This document shows positions 47,801-59,800 of a stretch of 64,000 nt of DNA, one piece after another. Source of the DNA: Polydactylus sextarius (taxonomy: Eukaryota > Chordata > Actinopteri > Polynemidae); assembly GCA_016801845.1 (NCBI GenBank), contig CM028919.1:3961001-4025000 (forward strand). The letters run 5' to 3'. The notes under the pieces are model-generated. The model was not told the origin of the DNA. It did no database searches and worked only from the letters and a program-made list of their open reading frames with translations. The position numbers and the translations under genes are program-made. Numbering within the stretch: the first letter of the stretch is position 1; each line of letters begins with the position of its first letter.

Positions 47801-50800
47801 GATTGAACACAAGGCCAGAGCAGATCAGGCACATCAGAGGGCGTTCTGAGAGGCTGATTAAATTTCTCAACAGACAAGTGTGCTTTGACTGAGAGCATCT
47901 TTTTTAGAATGGAGCACTCACCAGTCTAAAACGGACCAGTCTCCATCTTAAGTATTCAACAAATATTGCAAATACAAAACATTTCATCAAAAGTGTTCCC
48001 AGTTTCACAGGGAAAGTCATTAATTAGAATTTCAGTCGTGAACTTAAGTTGCACTAGTTCCAGCAAAGAAAACACTGAATGGCAGCGCTTCGCTTTATTC
48101 TAGCTACATTCAATTCAATTTTATTTGTGTCGTACCAAATCGCTGAACAGATTCATCTCAAGGCACTTTACAGAATAGGATCAAGACATTACAGCATTAC
48201 AGGAAAAAAACACCAACAGTGATCAAGAATTTGGTGACGGTAAACAGTAAATCTCCAACAGAACCAGACCCAGAGTGGGCGGCCATCTGCCTCTACTAGT
48301 TAGACTGAGAGGAGAGAAACTAAGGAAAGAAAATATTCTGTCAGTATATTCTGTCATATTTAATCTCTGTCAGACTGGTTGTTTTGACAGATGTAATAGC
48401 AGAACCTAGATGGACATGCATGTTAACATCCTAGGAACATCATCACAAACAAACAGCTCCTACTGTAACTAAAGCTACTGGCATTCTAGTAGATTTAAGA
48501 TGGATTTCAGAGTTATGATTGATTATATCTAATTTTAAACTATTTATTGCATGTACACAAGAACTAGAAGAGTCTTTCATTTTGTTTTTATGTTACTATT
48601 TTTTTGGAGATTTTGGAGTGGGTCAGTTATTCTAACATCACTATGCAGGTGGAACAAACATCCAGTTTCTGACCTGTCATACTGCTTCATCTCGATGAGG
48701 AAATGTGACATAAAAGAGAGAATAAGAGAATAATAAAACTCCATTCAAGCTCATCATCACTAGTCTGTGAAGATATGCCCGTGGCAGCCGGAAATTCACC
48801 TTAACTGTCAACCTGACAAAAACGATACATTCCACACACCATTACACTCCTGACAATACTGTGCTCATATGAGACATTAGGACTAAATTAACATCACATC
48901 TGTGGTCTACTACCTCAAAGGCTGTAGTTAAGGTTTGCACCTAATGTGTTCAGGTGTGAATTTCCTGCACTTTGAACCCAACAAACAATCTGCTGCCGTC
49001 AGACACACGTTGACAGATAGCGAAGAAAAACGTCTGTGTTGACAATCCTTCAGCTGCCTGTCCTCCTACAGATAACCACAACATTGTTACTTAGTCATCA
49101 CAGCATTTAAGGTGATAGAAAATGGTTGAATGGGGTTTTGATCCTTGTTCTGTGATGTGACATAGACACAATAAAATCTTGGCTGGATGTGTAACGCCTC
49201 AGAAGCTTCATAAAAACCTCTCTCAGAAAGATATTTGAGGGTGGAGGGTTTAAACACATGGTTTTGCACCTATTTGGCATCTTTTCAGGCTTAACTGGCA
49301 ACATCATTTGGCAACTTAAAAGGGAGGGAATGGAACCAGGGTGGGGCGGCAGTGAGATACATTTGATGTCACAAACAACCGTTTTTGAAACTAACCCATT
49401 TTCTAGTGACATTTGTAAAAGAGGAATTTCTATGAAAAGGAGATGTTCAGAATTTCTAGCACTTTTCACATGTTCCTGAATGTTGGTGGACAACCAATCT
49501 TCAACAAAGACGAGGTGAAAACGCTTTTTGATTCTGTCACCTTTAAATATTCTGGTCATGATCTGCATCTGTCCTGTCTTCTAATCACAACAGTATAATA
49601 TCAAGTTAACCACCAGCCACCACAGTGGGACGTATATTTGTATGAATCAAAATGCACGCAGCGTTTAATTTCACATCTTATTTGTGAGAACAGAACATGT
49701 TTGTGTCCAACTTGAACTGATATACACGTATTCATTATCTACAATCCATATTTAAAGCTGGAGTGAGGTAGTGAGGGACTGTTACACATAAATGACTCTC
49801 TGTTATATCCAGACTGTCATCTAACAAGTTTATACAATGCAGATTTAACAGCATTGTTGAGTATAATAGTTTCAGATGTGGTGTTATTCCAGTGCTGGCA
49901 CACACATGTATTTTATGCCAGCGGGCAATGATTGGTGTGCCAGAACTAAACAGCTTAACAAACGTAACGAAAGAGACGGAGTCGGCTACAACAACATGGA
50001 TTGTTGTGGAAAAACCTTGAAGGCGTCCAAGAAAAAGTGTGTGATGATTCATATAAAGAAGGAAGTTGGTGTGAGGACAATCACAACTTGCGTGTTTCTT
50101 CCTCAAACCAGAGAAATGAAAGAAGAGAAGCCGAGGGAGACGCAGATGTCGTCTCACTGCTCGTGAACGGGCGGGTGTTTGTAAAATGTTTTGGACGGAC
50201 TATGTAACTATAACATTTACTCTGCCTAAATAATAGATGGATGTCTTGAAACGATGGAAATTCTTTTTATTTCATTTTTGTCCGTATGATTCTACAGTGT
50301 AATTACTCTCACTGTTATACGGAGGAGACGAGGTTTAAAAGCAGCGATGGCGGCGCCGGGTCGTTACTAGGTGAGACGTCATGGCAGACGGAGGCCTCAG
50401 GCTTCACGTTTGACAATTCTCACTCTCAAATATGTCAACACTTGCACAAATGACACTGTCAAAGCAGCTCATTAGCGCCATCAGATGTATTGATGAGGCC
50501 AATGTAACACAACTTCAGGGGTGGTTTTGGGGCATTTTGTTGAATTCTTCAAAAATCTGCTCTGAACTTTAATGATTTTATTAAAGATACTTGTTTGACA
50601 AATTTGTTTTTGCTCCTGTGGGTGACCACTGGCAAAAATAACAAGAGCCCGTTAATCATTAGTGTAAAACATAGGCTGCATCTAAAAGGAGCCCGCACTC
50701 ACCTTTGAACGCGAGATGGAGGAGCAAAGACACCATGTTTTGGTGGGCAGCTGAAGTACCTCACTCCTCCCACTGATCCATCATTCTTACCACTTGGTGT

Positions 50801-53800
50801 GTCAAGTTCGATGCCCAGCCAGAGGCCTGCGCAGACAAAAACACAGACAGGGAAGAAACCATCAGGGGAACACCGATGGAAAATCACAAACACTCTACAA
50901 ACAGATCTACAATCATTTGATGCCATCAGCCGTGGAGATGTTGTTATATTAACTAACCCAACATTAACATGCAAATGTTTAATTTGCATGTTGCAGGAAA
51001 TTTTTGTTTCCTCTTGTCAACAGTTAAGCAGAGCAGACATTCTGTGCGGTAGCTCCAACATAAATAACTTTAATTTTCAGTCACTGCCCTGTAAAATGAC
51101 ACATTCATTTCATACGAGGCAGAAATATTCTCAGGTGATGCAGCCCAGAAAAAATGTTATAAATAAGTAATTTACCATGTATTGCTCGGCAACAGCTGTC
51201 CTGAGAGCGCCTGAGTGAGACTGAGATAACAGAGCACCGCGAGCACTGATTTAAGAGTATCAAAGGAAATTTAAAAGTGAAATCCCTTCAAACAGGATCC
51301 TAACTGGTTTGAGATAAGTAAATACTTTCATTCATACATGACTGATGCCTGCACAGAACTACAGCTGAACTATGAAGTAATGAAAAATAATTTTTAGCAA
51401 TTTTTTTTTTTGCCTCTAAGGAGTTTATGTTTCTCCCATAAAAGTCTTTTTCTCACTGATAGTTACTGTTTACATTACAAGGCCACAGACTTGACTCTCA
51501 TTACTCATTTTAATAAAAGAAAAACTAAAAAAAAAAAAAAAAAAAACAAATAACAGAAAATGATTTAAAATCCTACAGTAACCAACATTAAACTGAACTG
51601 TCTAATCAATTCACCTATTTATTTGGCCAGAAAGCACCAGCTCAACAGTTTGCAGAATGAATTAGAAATACCAATACACATTAAAGAAAAAAGCAACAGT
51701 CATAATTCTTTATAGGAGGCCTGAAAACAGCAAGTAAGGACAGGTGAATTATTAAAGCCATAATGAATATTTATGACCTAGTTCCTCAGGAGATCTCATG
51801 GGGGATGTGAGCTCTGTGATCCTTGTATGACCAAAGTGAGAGTGGAGGCACAAAGAGATCAGATACATCTCCAACGGGTGTTGGCTCACTCAGTGTTGCC
51901 CCTTGTAAAAATCCTGTTCATGGACAGGGTTTCAACAAGTTGCCCCTGTGCTATTTGCAGATAATGTGGTCGTGTTGGCGTCATCAGACCGTGACTTCTA
52001 AATTGAGGACCATGGTTCTCTGCTGCTGGAAAGAAATGGATCACTTCAGAATGAAGGCGAGTTGCTGCCACAAATGAAGTAATTGAAGTATCTGAGGCTC
52101 TTGCTCTATCATTGATTGATGGTGCAGCATCAGCAGTAAAGCAGACGTTGTGTCAGACCATAGTGGTGAAGAGCAAGCTGAACCTGGAAGGTGATGCTCT
52201 CAATCTTCATTCCAACCTTCACCGATGGTCATGAGCTTTGGATAGAGACCGAGAATGAGATCATGGAGATCATGGACAAGTGGCCAACATGAGATTCCTT
52301 CGCTGAGTGTCTGGACTCAGCCTCACTTGCAGGGTGAGGAGTTTGGACTGGAGCAGTTTCTCCTTTGTGTTGAAAGAATCCTGTTTAAATGGTTCAGGTT
52401 TCTGATCAGGATGTATACGTGGAATCTCCTGTTGGAGGTTTCAGGCACATGCAATGGGAGCAAACCCTGAGGTGGACTCAAAACTCACTGAAACATTCTA
52501 TATCTCATCTAGACTGGGAACACATCAGGATCCATGCATGGCCTGCTGCCACTGCAACGCAACGCCAGATAAGTGGTTGGAAATGGATAACTGGATGGAA
52601 GAACTGGAGTATTTTAGTCTTACTTTTGAACCATTTTAACTTCAGCTACAATTAGATGATTCCATTAACATTTTAACTGGAAATTAATTGCTAATTAGCC
52701 CTTTAAGAGCACTTCTCACATGCACTTCAATTTTAACATTGGAGGTAAGCAGACGTCTCAGAGAGAGTGTAATAATTCAGACATGCCACACAAACTAAAC
52801 AGGCTTAGTTTAGTTTAGTTGATTTAAAGTGCAAAGGCAACCATCATTTTTAACAACTGACCTGGAGCAAAGCTGGTCTTTCCATAAAACTGGACTACAC
52901 CAGTTCTCTGGCCCACCACCAGCACCCTTTCTCCCAGACGCAACTCAGGGCTCTCACACACAGAGCTACTAGCTGAAGGGGTTCGGCTTCGTCGACCTGG
53001 GAGAGATGAGCAAAGTGTTTCACTGTTGTGATAATTATTGCCCCCAGTTTGATTCCATTACATCTGGACAAACAGCAGAGATCTCCATTAAACCGACCTG
53101 CAGCAGTGGTGCCAGAATAAGACCTGGGGGCTGGTGAGGGCGTGGTCCTGGGACTCGGTGAAACATGCTCCCTTCTCTGCCTGGCAGGAAGACGTTGCCT
53201 TGGTAGCGGACGAGGTCGGGCGCCTGGTCCGTGCCGGGAGTCCAGAGAGGAGGACGAAGAGGACAGAGAGCGGGAGAGGACACCTGTGGCGAAAATGATA
53301 GAGCAATGAGGACAGGTAAAAAAAAATGACTAAAAGCAAACACAAGGTCAAAAAAAAGTAATGATAAAATCTACTCATCACAGCCTGTTTACCAGCCATA
53401 TAGTAAACGTCATTCAAAGCTGATAAATGTAGGCTGCAGTTGTCCATTCTATCGTCTACCAATGTTGACACGACACAAACTGTGTGCTTCCACTCTTAAT
53501 ACTGAACCCACCATCTCTCCGGCCGATCAAGCTTAAATCAGAGGCTGTAATTCCTTTGAAATAATGAGGCTCAGCCTATTTTTCAAATTTACATTTTATT
53601 CCTCTAAATGTGACGGTACCTATAGGACTCAGAGACAGACAATTACTGCTGCACTTTTCAGAAATTCCAAGCAGCTCTGTTACACCATTCTAATGCAGCA
53701 CAAATCAAGTGAGCTCAATCTCTTACAGTAGCTTGTCCCATTAGCGAAGTCCAACTGAGGGCCAACATGTTATTCCCCTCCCAACATGAGGGATGAGGCG

Positions 53801-56800
53801 GAGGAGAGGAGAGGGGAGCCCAGTTCTACTCTTTAAAAGCCATTTGGACGCAGGACATCATTAAGCTTTTAACTTTCACAGACCTTCACAGGCCACGAGT
53901 TCATTAAGTGCCTGACTCTTAGAGGTTAATTGATTAAATCTGAGCCAAAGTGCTTTAAGAAGAAGAAAAGATCCAGATACAAACAAATTGGAAGCTTGAC
54001 AGTGATAGGAAGAAAAGTTCTAAGCCTTCTGCAAAAATCATTTCCAGTTTTTTTTTTTCTTTTCTAGTGGGCCCATAAGTGTCAGTAATGTACAGAAATA
54101 AGAGCTGATGCTGCTGATTCTATCATTTCTATTGGAGCTATTCTACCCCTTGTGGCTTTAATTGATCATAAGACTGCTGTGTTTTGGCTTAGTGCACAAT
54201 CAACATAACTTTAAGCATACTGTATTTTCAGGTTGAGAAAAACCTAAAATTTAGATTATGTTGCTGAAATACGTTCTGTTTCATCTAAATGCATATGGAC
54301 AATAATTTATGAAAAACTATGTTTTTATTATAAATGCAATTCAATAACAGGTAAACTATAAATGACAGGGTGATATAGACTGAAATAAAACAAGTGATGT
54401 CGTGAGAAAAAACTACCCACAGAAGGATTAAGATGCTGGATTCAAGTATTAAGGTGCACTAACTATCAGAGACAGGTAGTTGTTGGTGTGTGGAGCTAAT
54501 TTTAACCGTTTGAACCAAGGACACATTAATATGAAACGGTACAAACTCACTTCCACACTACATGCTCTGATACACAGTGCACTGAAGCACACTCAGCTGT
54601 AACTCTGCTGTACCTGTCTTTGTCACTGAAGCGTCTCCTTTTGTGCCCTGATTGGGACCAGGTGGACTTTTTTGATTATCAATGGGTTTTTTGACAGATG
54701 GAGGTAAACCTTTCCAACCACGCACACACACACACACACACAGACACACAGACAAAAAGAGACACAATGATTTCTTTATGAACACAGATTAATTCAGTTT
54801 AGATCAGGTTATGGATGTTTAATCTCAGTAGACATTTAATGAATGAAGGTGGCTGGAAAGTAAACGAAACTATAGCAACAAACCAATCTGGTATGTGGAA
54901 AATGTTTAAATGTGTCCAAATGTGTTTCAATGGTTCAAGGGAGAATTCTTAGAGAAATAAAGAGAATTACAAACATGGGTATGTGAGAAGATGCACAGTG
55001 TGGCAGAAGTAGAAGCAGCTAAAAAAAAAACAACAACAACAACAATTCTACAACAGAAAGATAAAACACAAGAGCAAGAGAGTGGAGAAATGCAAATAAA
55101 ACACAGCATGACACTGTTGAGTAGCAATGAAACAAGAATTACTGAAAGGCACTTTTTTTGATTGAACTAAAACTGTCGGTTTTACTCCAACACACACACA
55201 CACACACACACAAAAACCAAAAAACAAATGCGCTGAGACAATAAGTTACAAACAAACAAGAGAACAAATGACAATTAATTCAAAAGGGAAAAAAAAAACT
55301 TCAAAAGAAAACTTGGTACCAATGGAAATAACACACCATGAGAAATGGCATTCCTCTCAGAAGTAAACATTATCATGTTCTTTAACTAGCAGCTAAACTT
55401 GTTTGTTGACTTGAATTAAAACTACAATTAAACTGACAAAAGCCTTTTAGAGTCAGCTCCTTAATGGGCAATAAAATGTACATCTACGCAAATTTAAGAA
55501 AAATTTAATCATCTCTAACAAGGATTCACTTCGTTCATAAATCTGCCACATAAACTGTATCGCATAACGCTCAACTCATTAATATGTCACCTTAGTTTAA
55601 AATTTACATTGTGCTTCGAAACAGTGTTAGAAACATCCCAGATCAGCTTGGTATTTATTGATTGCCATTTCAGTTCACATTTGGAGGCGGCTGAGAAACA
55701 TTCGCCCTCAGAGGCGGAGTTGTTTCTTTTCTTGAAACTCAAAAGAGAAGACTACTTTCCGACTCAGAATACCAAACATTTCTTGTCACTTGACCTTTAA
55801 CTTGCAGGGACCTCCTAGCTCCGTCTATGCCTTCCACATCCTGACGTTCACCCGAAGTGACAGACTGCTCCAGCGACTGGAGCTTTATGAATCAAGCGGC
55901 GGCGCTTTGTGAGCGTCGACCGGGTTGCCACCACCCTTTGAGGCCTGAGACCCAGTTGACACGCTAATAGCGTCCAGCCCAGCATTCTGCTGTGTCTGTC
56001 TCTCCTGGTTAGAGAGACGAGACGGTCCCACGCTGACCCATCTCTTCTATACATATACACGAGCGATCTGTCAAACCGCTGCCGATCCGAGGGGATGCTG
56101 AAATACAGGTGGCTCAGAGAGTTTGGGTTGTAAATAGCTGACAAAGACCTTCAGCTACATTTAGTCATATAAATTAGTCTGGATCCTGGGTTGAATGGAC
56201 GTGCCAACACACTCCTAACATGCAAGGCACCCCACACACATACACACACACACTTTGTGATGAATGGCTGCCAGCCTATTCAACATGCCTATGCCCTAGT
56301 TATTAAACCCTGCTTAATTGGACTATCAATCACTGAATTCCATAGGCTGCGAAGAGGTCCACAAGTCCAATCACGTTCAGATCAATTGGCCTTTGAATAT
56401 TACATCACAACAATACAGCTATAAACCCTAGAGGGCGCTAGAGGTACTGGACTGACTGGACGATTATATTGTGAGAAGACATTTGCTGTGAGCTGGAGAT
56501 GTGGGCATCCAAGGACTGTCAGTGCAAGGTCTTGTCAGCAGTATAATTTATGTATTGTCCTTTGGCACTGCCTCAGAATCCACTTTTCAAAGCATTCGAA
56601 GAAGATTAATATAAAAGCCCAGATGCAATATATTCTGCCATGCAGTGTCATGGCTCATACATGCTGGGAAAGCAGAGAAAGCCTGTTTTTTGGCACAAAA
56701 GAGGCCGTCGGCCAGAGTCATGACTAAACTGACAGCCACCGTGTCGATATAAAAAGCTCTCACACATCCAGTTTGGCATCTATGATGAGTTTCTATAACC

Positions 56801-59800
56801 CACAACAACCGCTGTTAACTTCACAACACTTTACATTTGTCAAACAAACTTCAACAAAATGTGTAAAATGTTTCGCCTCATTTATTTTCTTTTTTCATGA
56901 AATAGCCACGTACTCCATGCAGGTGGACATGCTTTGTCAGATCAATAGTAAACTGGAGACAACAACTGCAGTTAAAGACTTAGTTCCCTCCTCATGTGGT
57001 TACTGTGATTTGAGTGTTTGAGTGGAGCAGTGTGATCTGAAATGACATTGCAGCATCCTCATTTAGGAAGCAAATGTGATTGTCTCATACCTATTCATAT
57101 GAGTTTATGGGTGATAAAAGAACACATTAAACCGTTACTCCAAGCGTCAAATCTTCATGTTTCCCAACCTGACAAATGACACGTTAACCCCTGGTTAAGT
57201 TTCAGACTGTTCTTGTACATTTAACTGACGAATTAAGAAATGCAGACAAACGTGACACCTACTCCGCTGTCATCCCTCTTGTCTTTTAAAACACAGTCCA
57301 GCTCTTCGGCTTGTTGCAGGAAACCAGCAGCTGCTGGTGCCAACCTGCAGTCCTCTGCTCACAGAGACAGAGACCAACTAGGCGCAAAAAAGACATTTAG
57401 TTTGAGCAATCACAAAGTACAGGGTACAAATTAAATTAGGAGAGATTTAGAGGATTGTACGGCAGTTTTTGGGACTCTCCCAGATTTGTTCTCTTGTGTT
57501 GCTTTCAGGAAAGTTTGTCTCTCACTGGATCCTCCGTTTTCCAAGCTGTCCAGCACTTTGAACGAATAAAAATAAATCAAATGAACAAATGAAATCAGGT
57601 ATGTTCCATTGACGACGCACATGGTGCATAATGTTGGTAAACCTACTTGAGAAAAATTAAACAGCCCTTGGTAAATAGTTCATTGTATAAAACAATTATA
57701 ATTATTTAACAGAGGGAGAAGGGGAGAAAATCACATAGGATGTGGACTCTGTTGTAATCCAATTAGTGGAGAATTAGAGGTTATTACCACCAACACTTTT
57801 CTTCTCATTTTCAGCACATCATCCCAAGAGTATGGAGGCGATGAACAAGCACAAGTTGCTGCTTCTAATGATGCTGGTGCTTTCCCAGCCCTTCTGAAGG
57901 GAGTGCACTTGAATCATTTCTTTAACTGACAGGTTATATCAGGAAGCAATTTATGAGAATAATGGTGTAACTACAAAATGTCAGGTTTGTATGAGTCTTT
58001 TGTTTATTTTATATATGACGTGTGGTCTCTAGTAATGTATCCATGTTCTGCAGGGAACTGTACATGAGATTAAGTGTGAAATGTGACACTTTTTTCCACC
58101 TGTGCTCACAAAAGTTCACATCTTTCCCTACAGGCTCCGACAGGCTGCTCAGTCTCACTATCTTTGTGGTTCATGTTAAGACATGAACATTTTTATCTTT
58201 TTTATTTATTTATTTATTTTAAGAAATTTGTGGCAGAACTTCAGAACAACTTGTGAGCCTCATGTTGACCGGCAGTGTAGTGAACCATGAGCACAAGTTG
58301 AATCACGAGAACAGAGCCAGCAGAGCAGAACTCGACCAGCAACATCCTTCACCACAAACCGGTCTTGCAGTTTTTGTGTGACAGATCAGCTGAACCCCTT
58401 TTACATCTTGACAGAATATCAGAACACCAGGGTGGATTGTGATCAAACAATAATGTTCAGAAATGTTGTGACCTGTTCGCTTCTTGTTCTTTACCTGTGT
58501 TTATCTTGGAGGTGATGCGGGACAGGTCCATACGGCGAGGAGGGCGGATGGGTGTCGATGTCCTTGTAGTGGTGGTTTTATGTCTTTCCAGCGGTTTGCT
58601 TATCTTGGAAAGGGGTGCAAATATCCCTGTGACAAATAGGCAGACAACACATTACATATACATAAGAACAACACATCTGATTTCAGGGGGATAGACGGGA
58701 CATCACTGAAAAACTGGACTTTCAAAGTCACTGTGTGTGATCTTTAAGTGGCTCTGGGTCTTACCGTGCTTCATTCGACAAGTGAAATACTGAACCCCGG
58801 CCACCGAGCCATCGTTCTTCCCCTCTGGTTTGTCCAGCTCCACTCCAGCCCACAGGCCCCCGGAGAACTCAGTGCTGCCGCAGAATCGTAGCGTTCCCAC
58901 CTGTGCGTGCACAAATATGTACGAACAAGTCAGAACAAATATAAACACTGTTGCACACAATGAATCAGGAGAGCCAGTGCACCGAGTGCAGAGTCACATC
59001 TTCATTAGAAATGCTCTGCATCGTGTCAAGGGCAGAGCCCCTGCTCAACAACATCTTGACGCGTCTATGTTCACTAAGGCAGCAGAAGAGACAAACAATT
59101 AAGAGGGAAAATAGAGATCAAAGCATTAGACTGTGCCAGAAAGTGCAGGGAAGATAATAAGCGTTTTGATTAGCCAATCTCTACAACTTGGCACACTGCA
59201 ATTCAGTTCTCAGTGTAGCGCGAAAATCTATTAATGGCTCGTTTTTTCAAAGTAAATGTCCGACTGGGCTGGAATTACTGTTTTCTCATCATCTACATGT
59301 CTTTGGATCTACTGTACGTGTGCATGCGTGCGTAGTTGGGCTGGAAAACAACACAGACAAACACATAGATGGGCAAAAGCAAACATTTTATCTTGTTCAG
59401 CTCAGCTAGCCTGAGATTCATCAAAACTTCAGAAACCATGTAACACAAGTTTTTGTGATAAATGAAACACCAGTGGCTGCCACAGAGGAGTCTGGTGATT
59501 TTAGAGCAGTGGCACAACACTGAATGTTTCTTTCACCTGCTTTGTTGGATCACTAGATAGATTCGGGCTGGATTGGGCCCATGCTGACAGACTGATGACT
59601 AAAAGCACACATCAATCATTGGAGAAAGGCCAGTGTTACAAAATTTAAACACAGACTACAGAGGGACAGCACAGATTTCTGGGCTTTTTGTTGAATTTCG
59701 AATCAGGGGCACTGAGTAGCAAACTGTCAAAGTTGAACAGCGCCATGAACAATTGTAAGAAAACTGAATTATATTTCACCAATGGGGCCAAATCTCCATC

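Larger units (their letters stand above)
45539..50702 (-). other. clip4 intron between CAP-Gly 2 and linker exons
   Basis: 5.2 kb without recognisable exons. It contains a 15-bp hairpin (47121-47166), a teleost interspersed repeat (48108-48322), and a short GC-rich patch at about 50340-50400. Confidence 0.7.

Noticed and set aside
49107..49568. 153-codon - strand ORF in a clip4 intron
   Set aside because: No domain, no splice sites in phase with neighbouring clip4 exons, and overlapping ORFs in other frames are similar in length.
50341..50410. GC-rich ATGGCGGCGCCGG followed by a gtgaga donor on the + strand, resembling a first exon
   Set aside because: The frame stops after seven codons, no further + strand exon is visible, and a single GC-rich patch is not enough.
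51823..52655. Several + strand ORFs of 60-90 codons
   Set aside because: They are fragments of the degraded LINE, with stops and frameshifts and a damaged reverse-transcriptase box.
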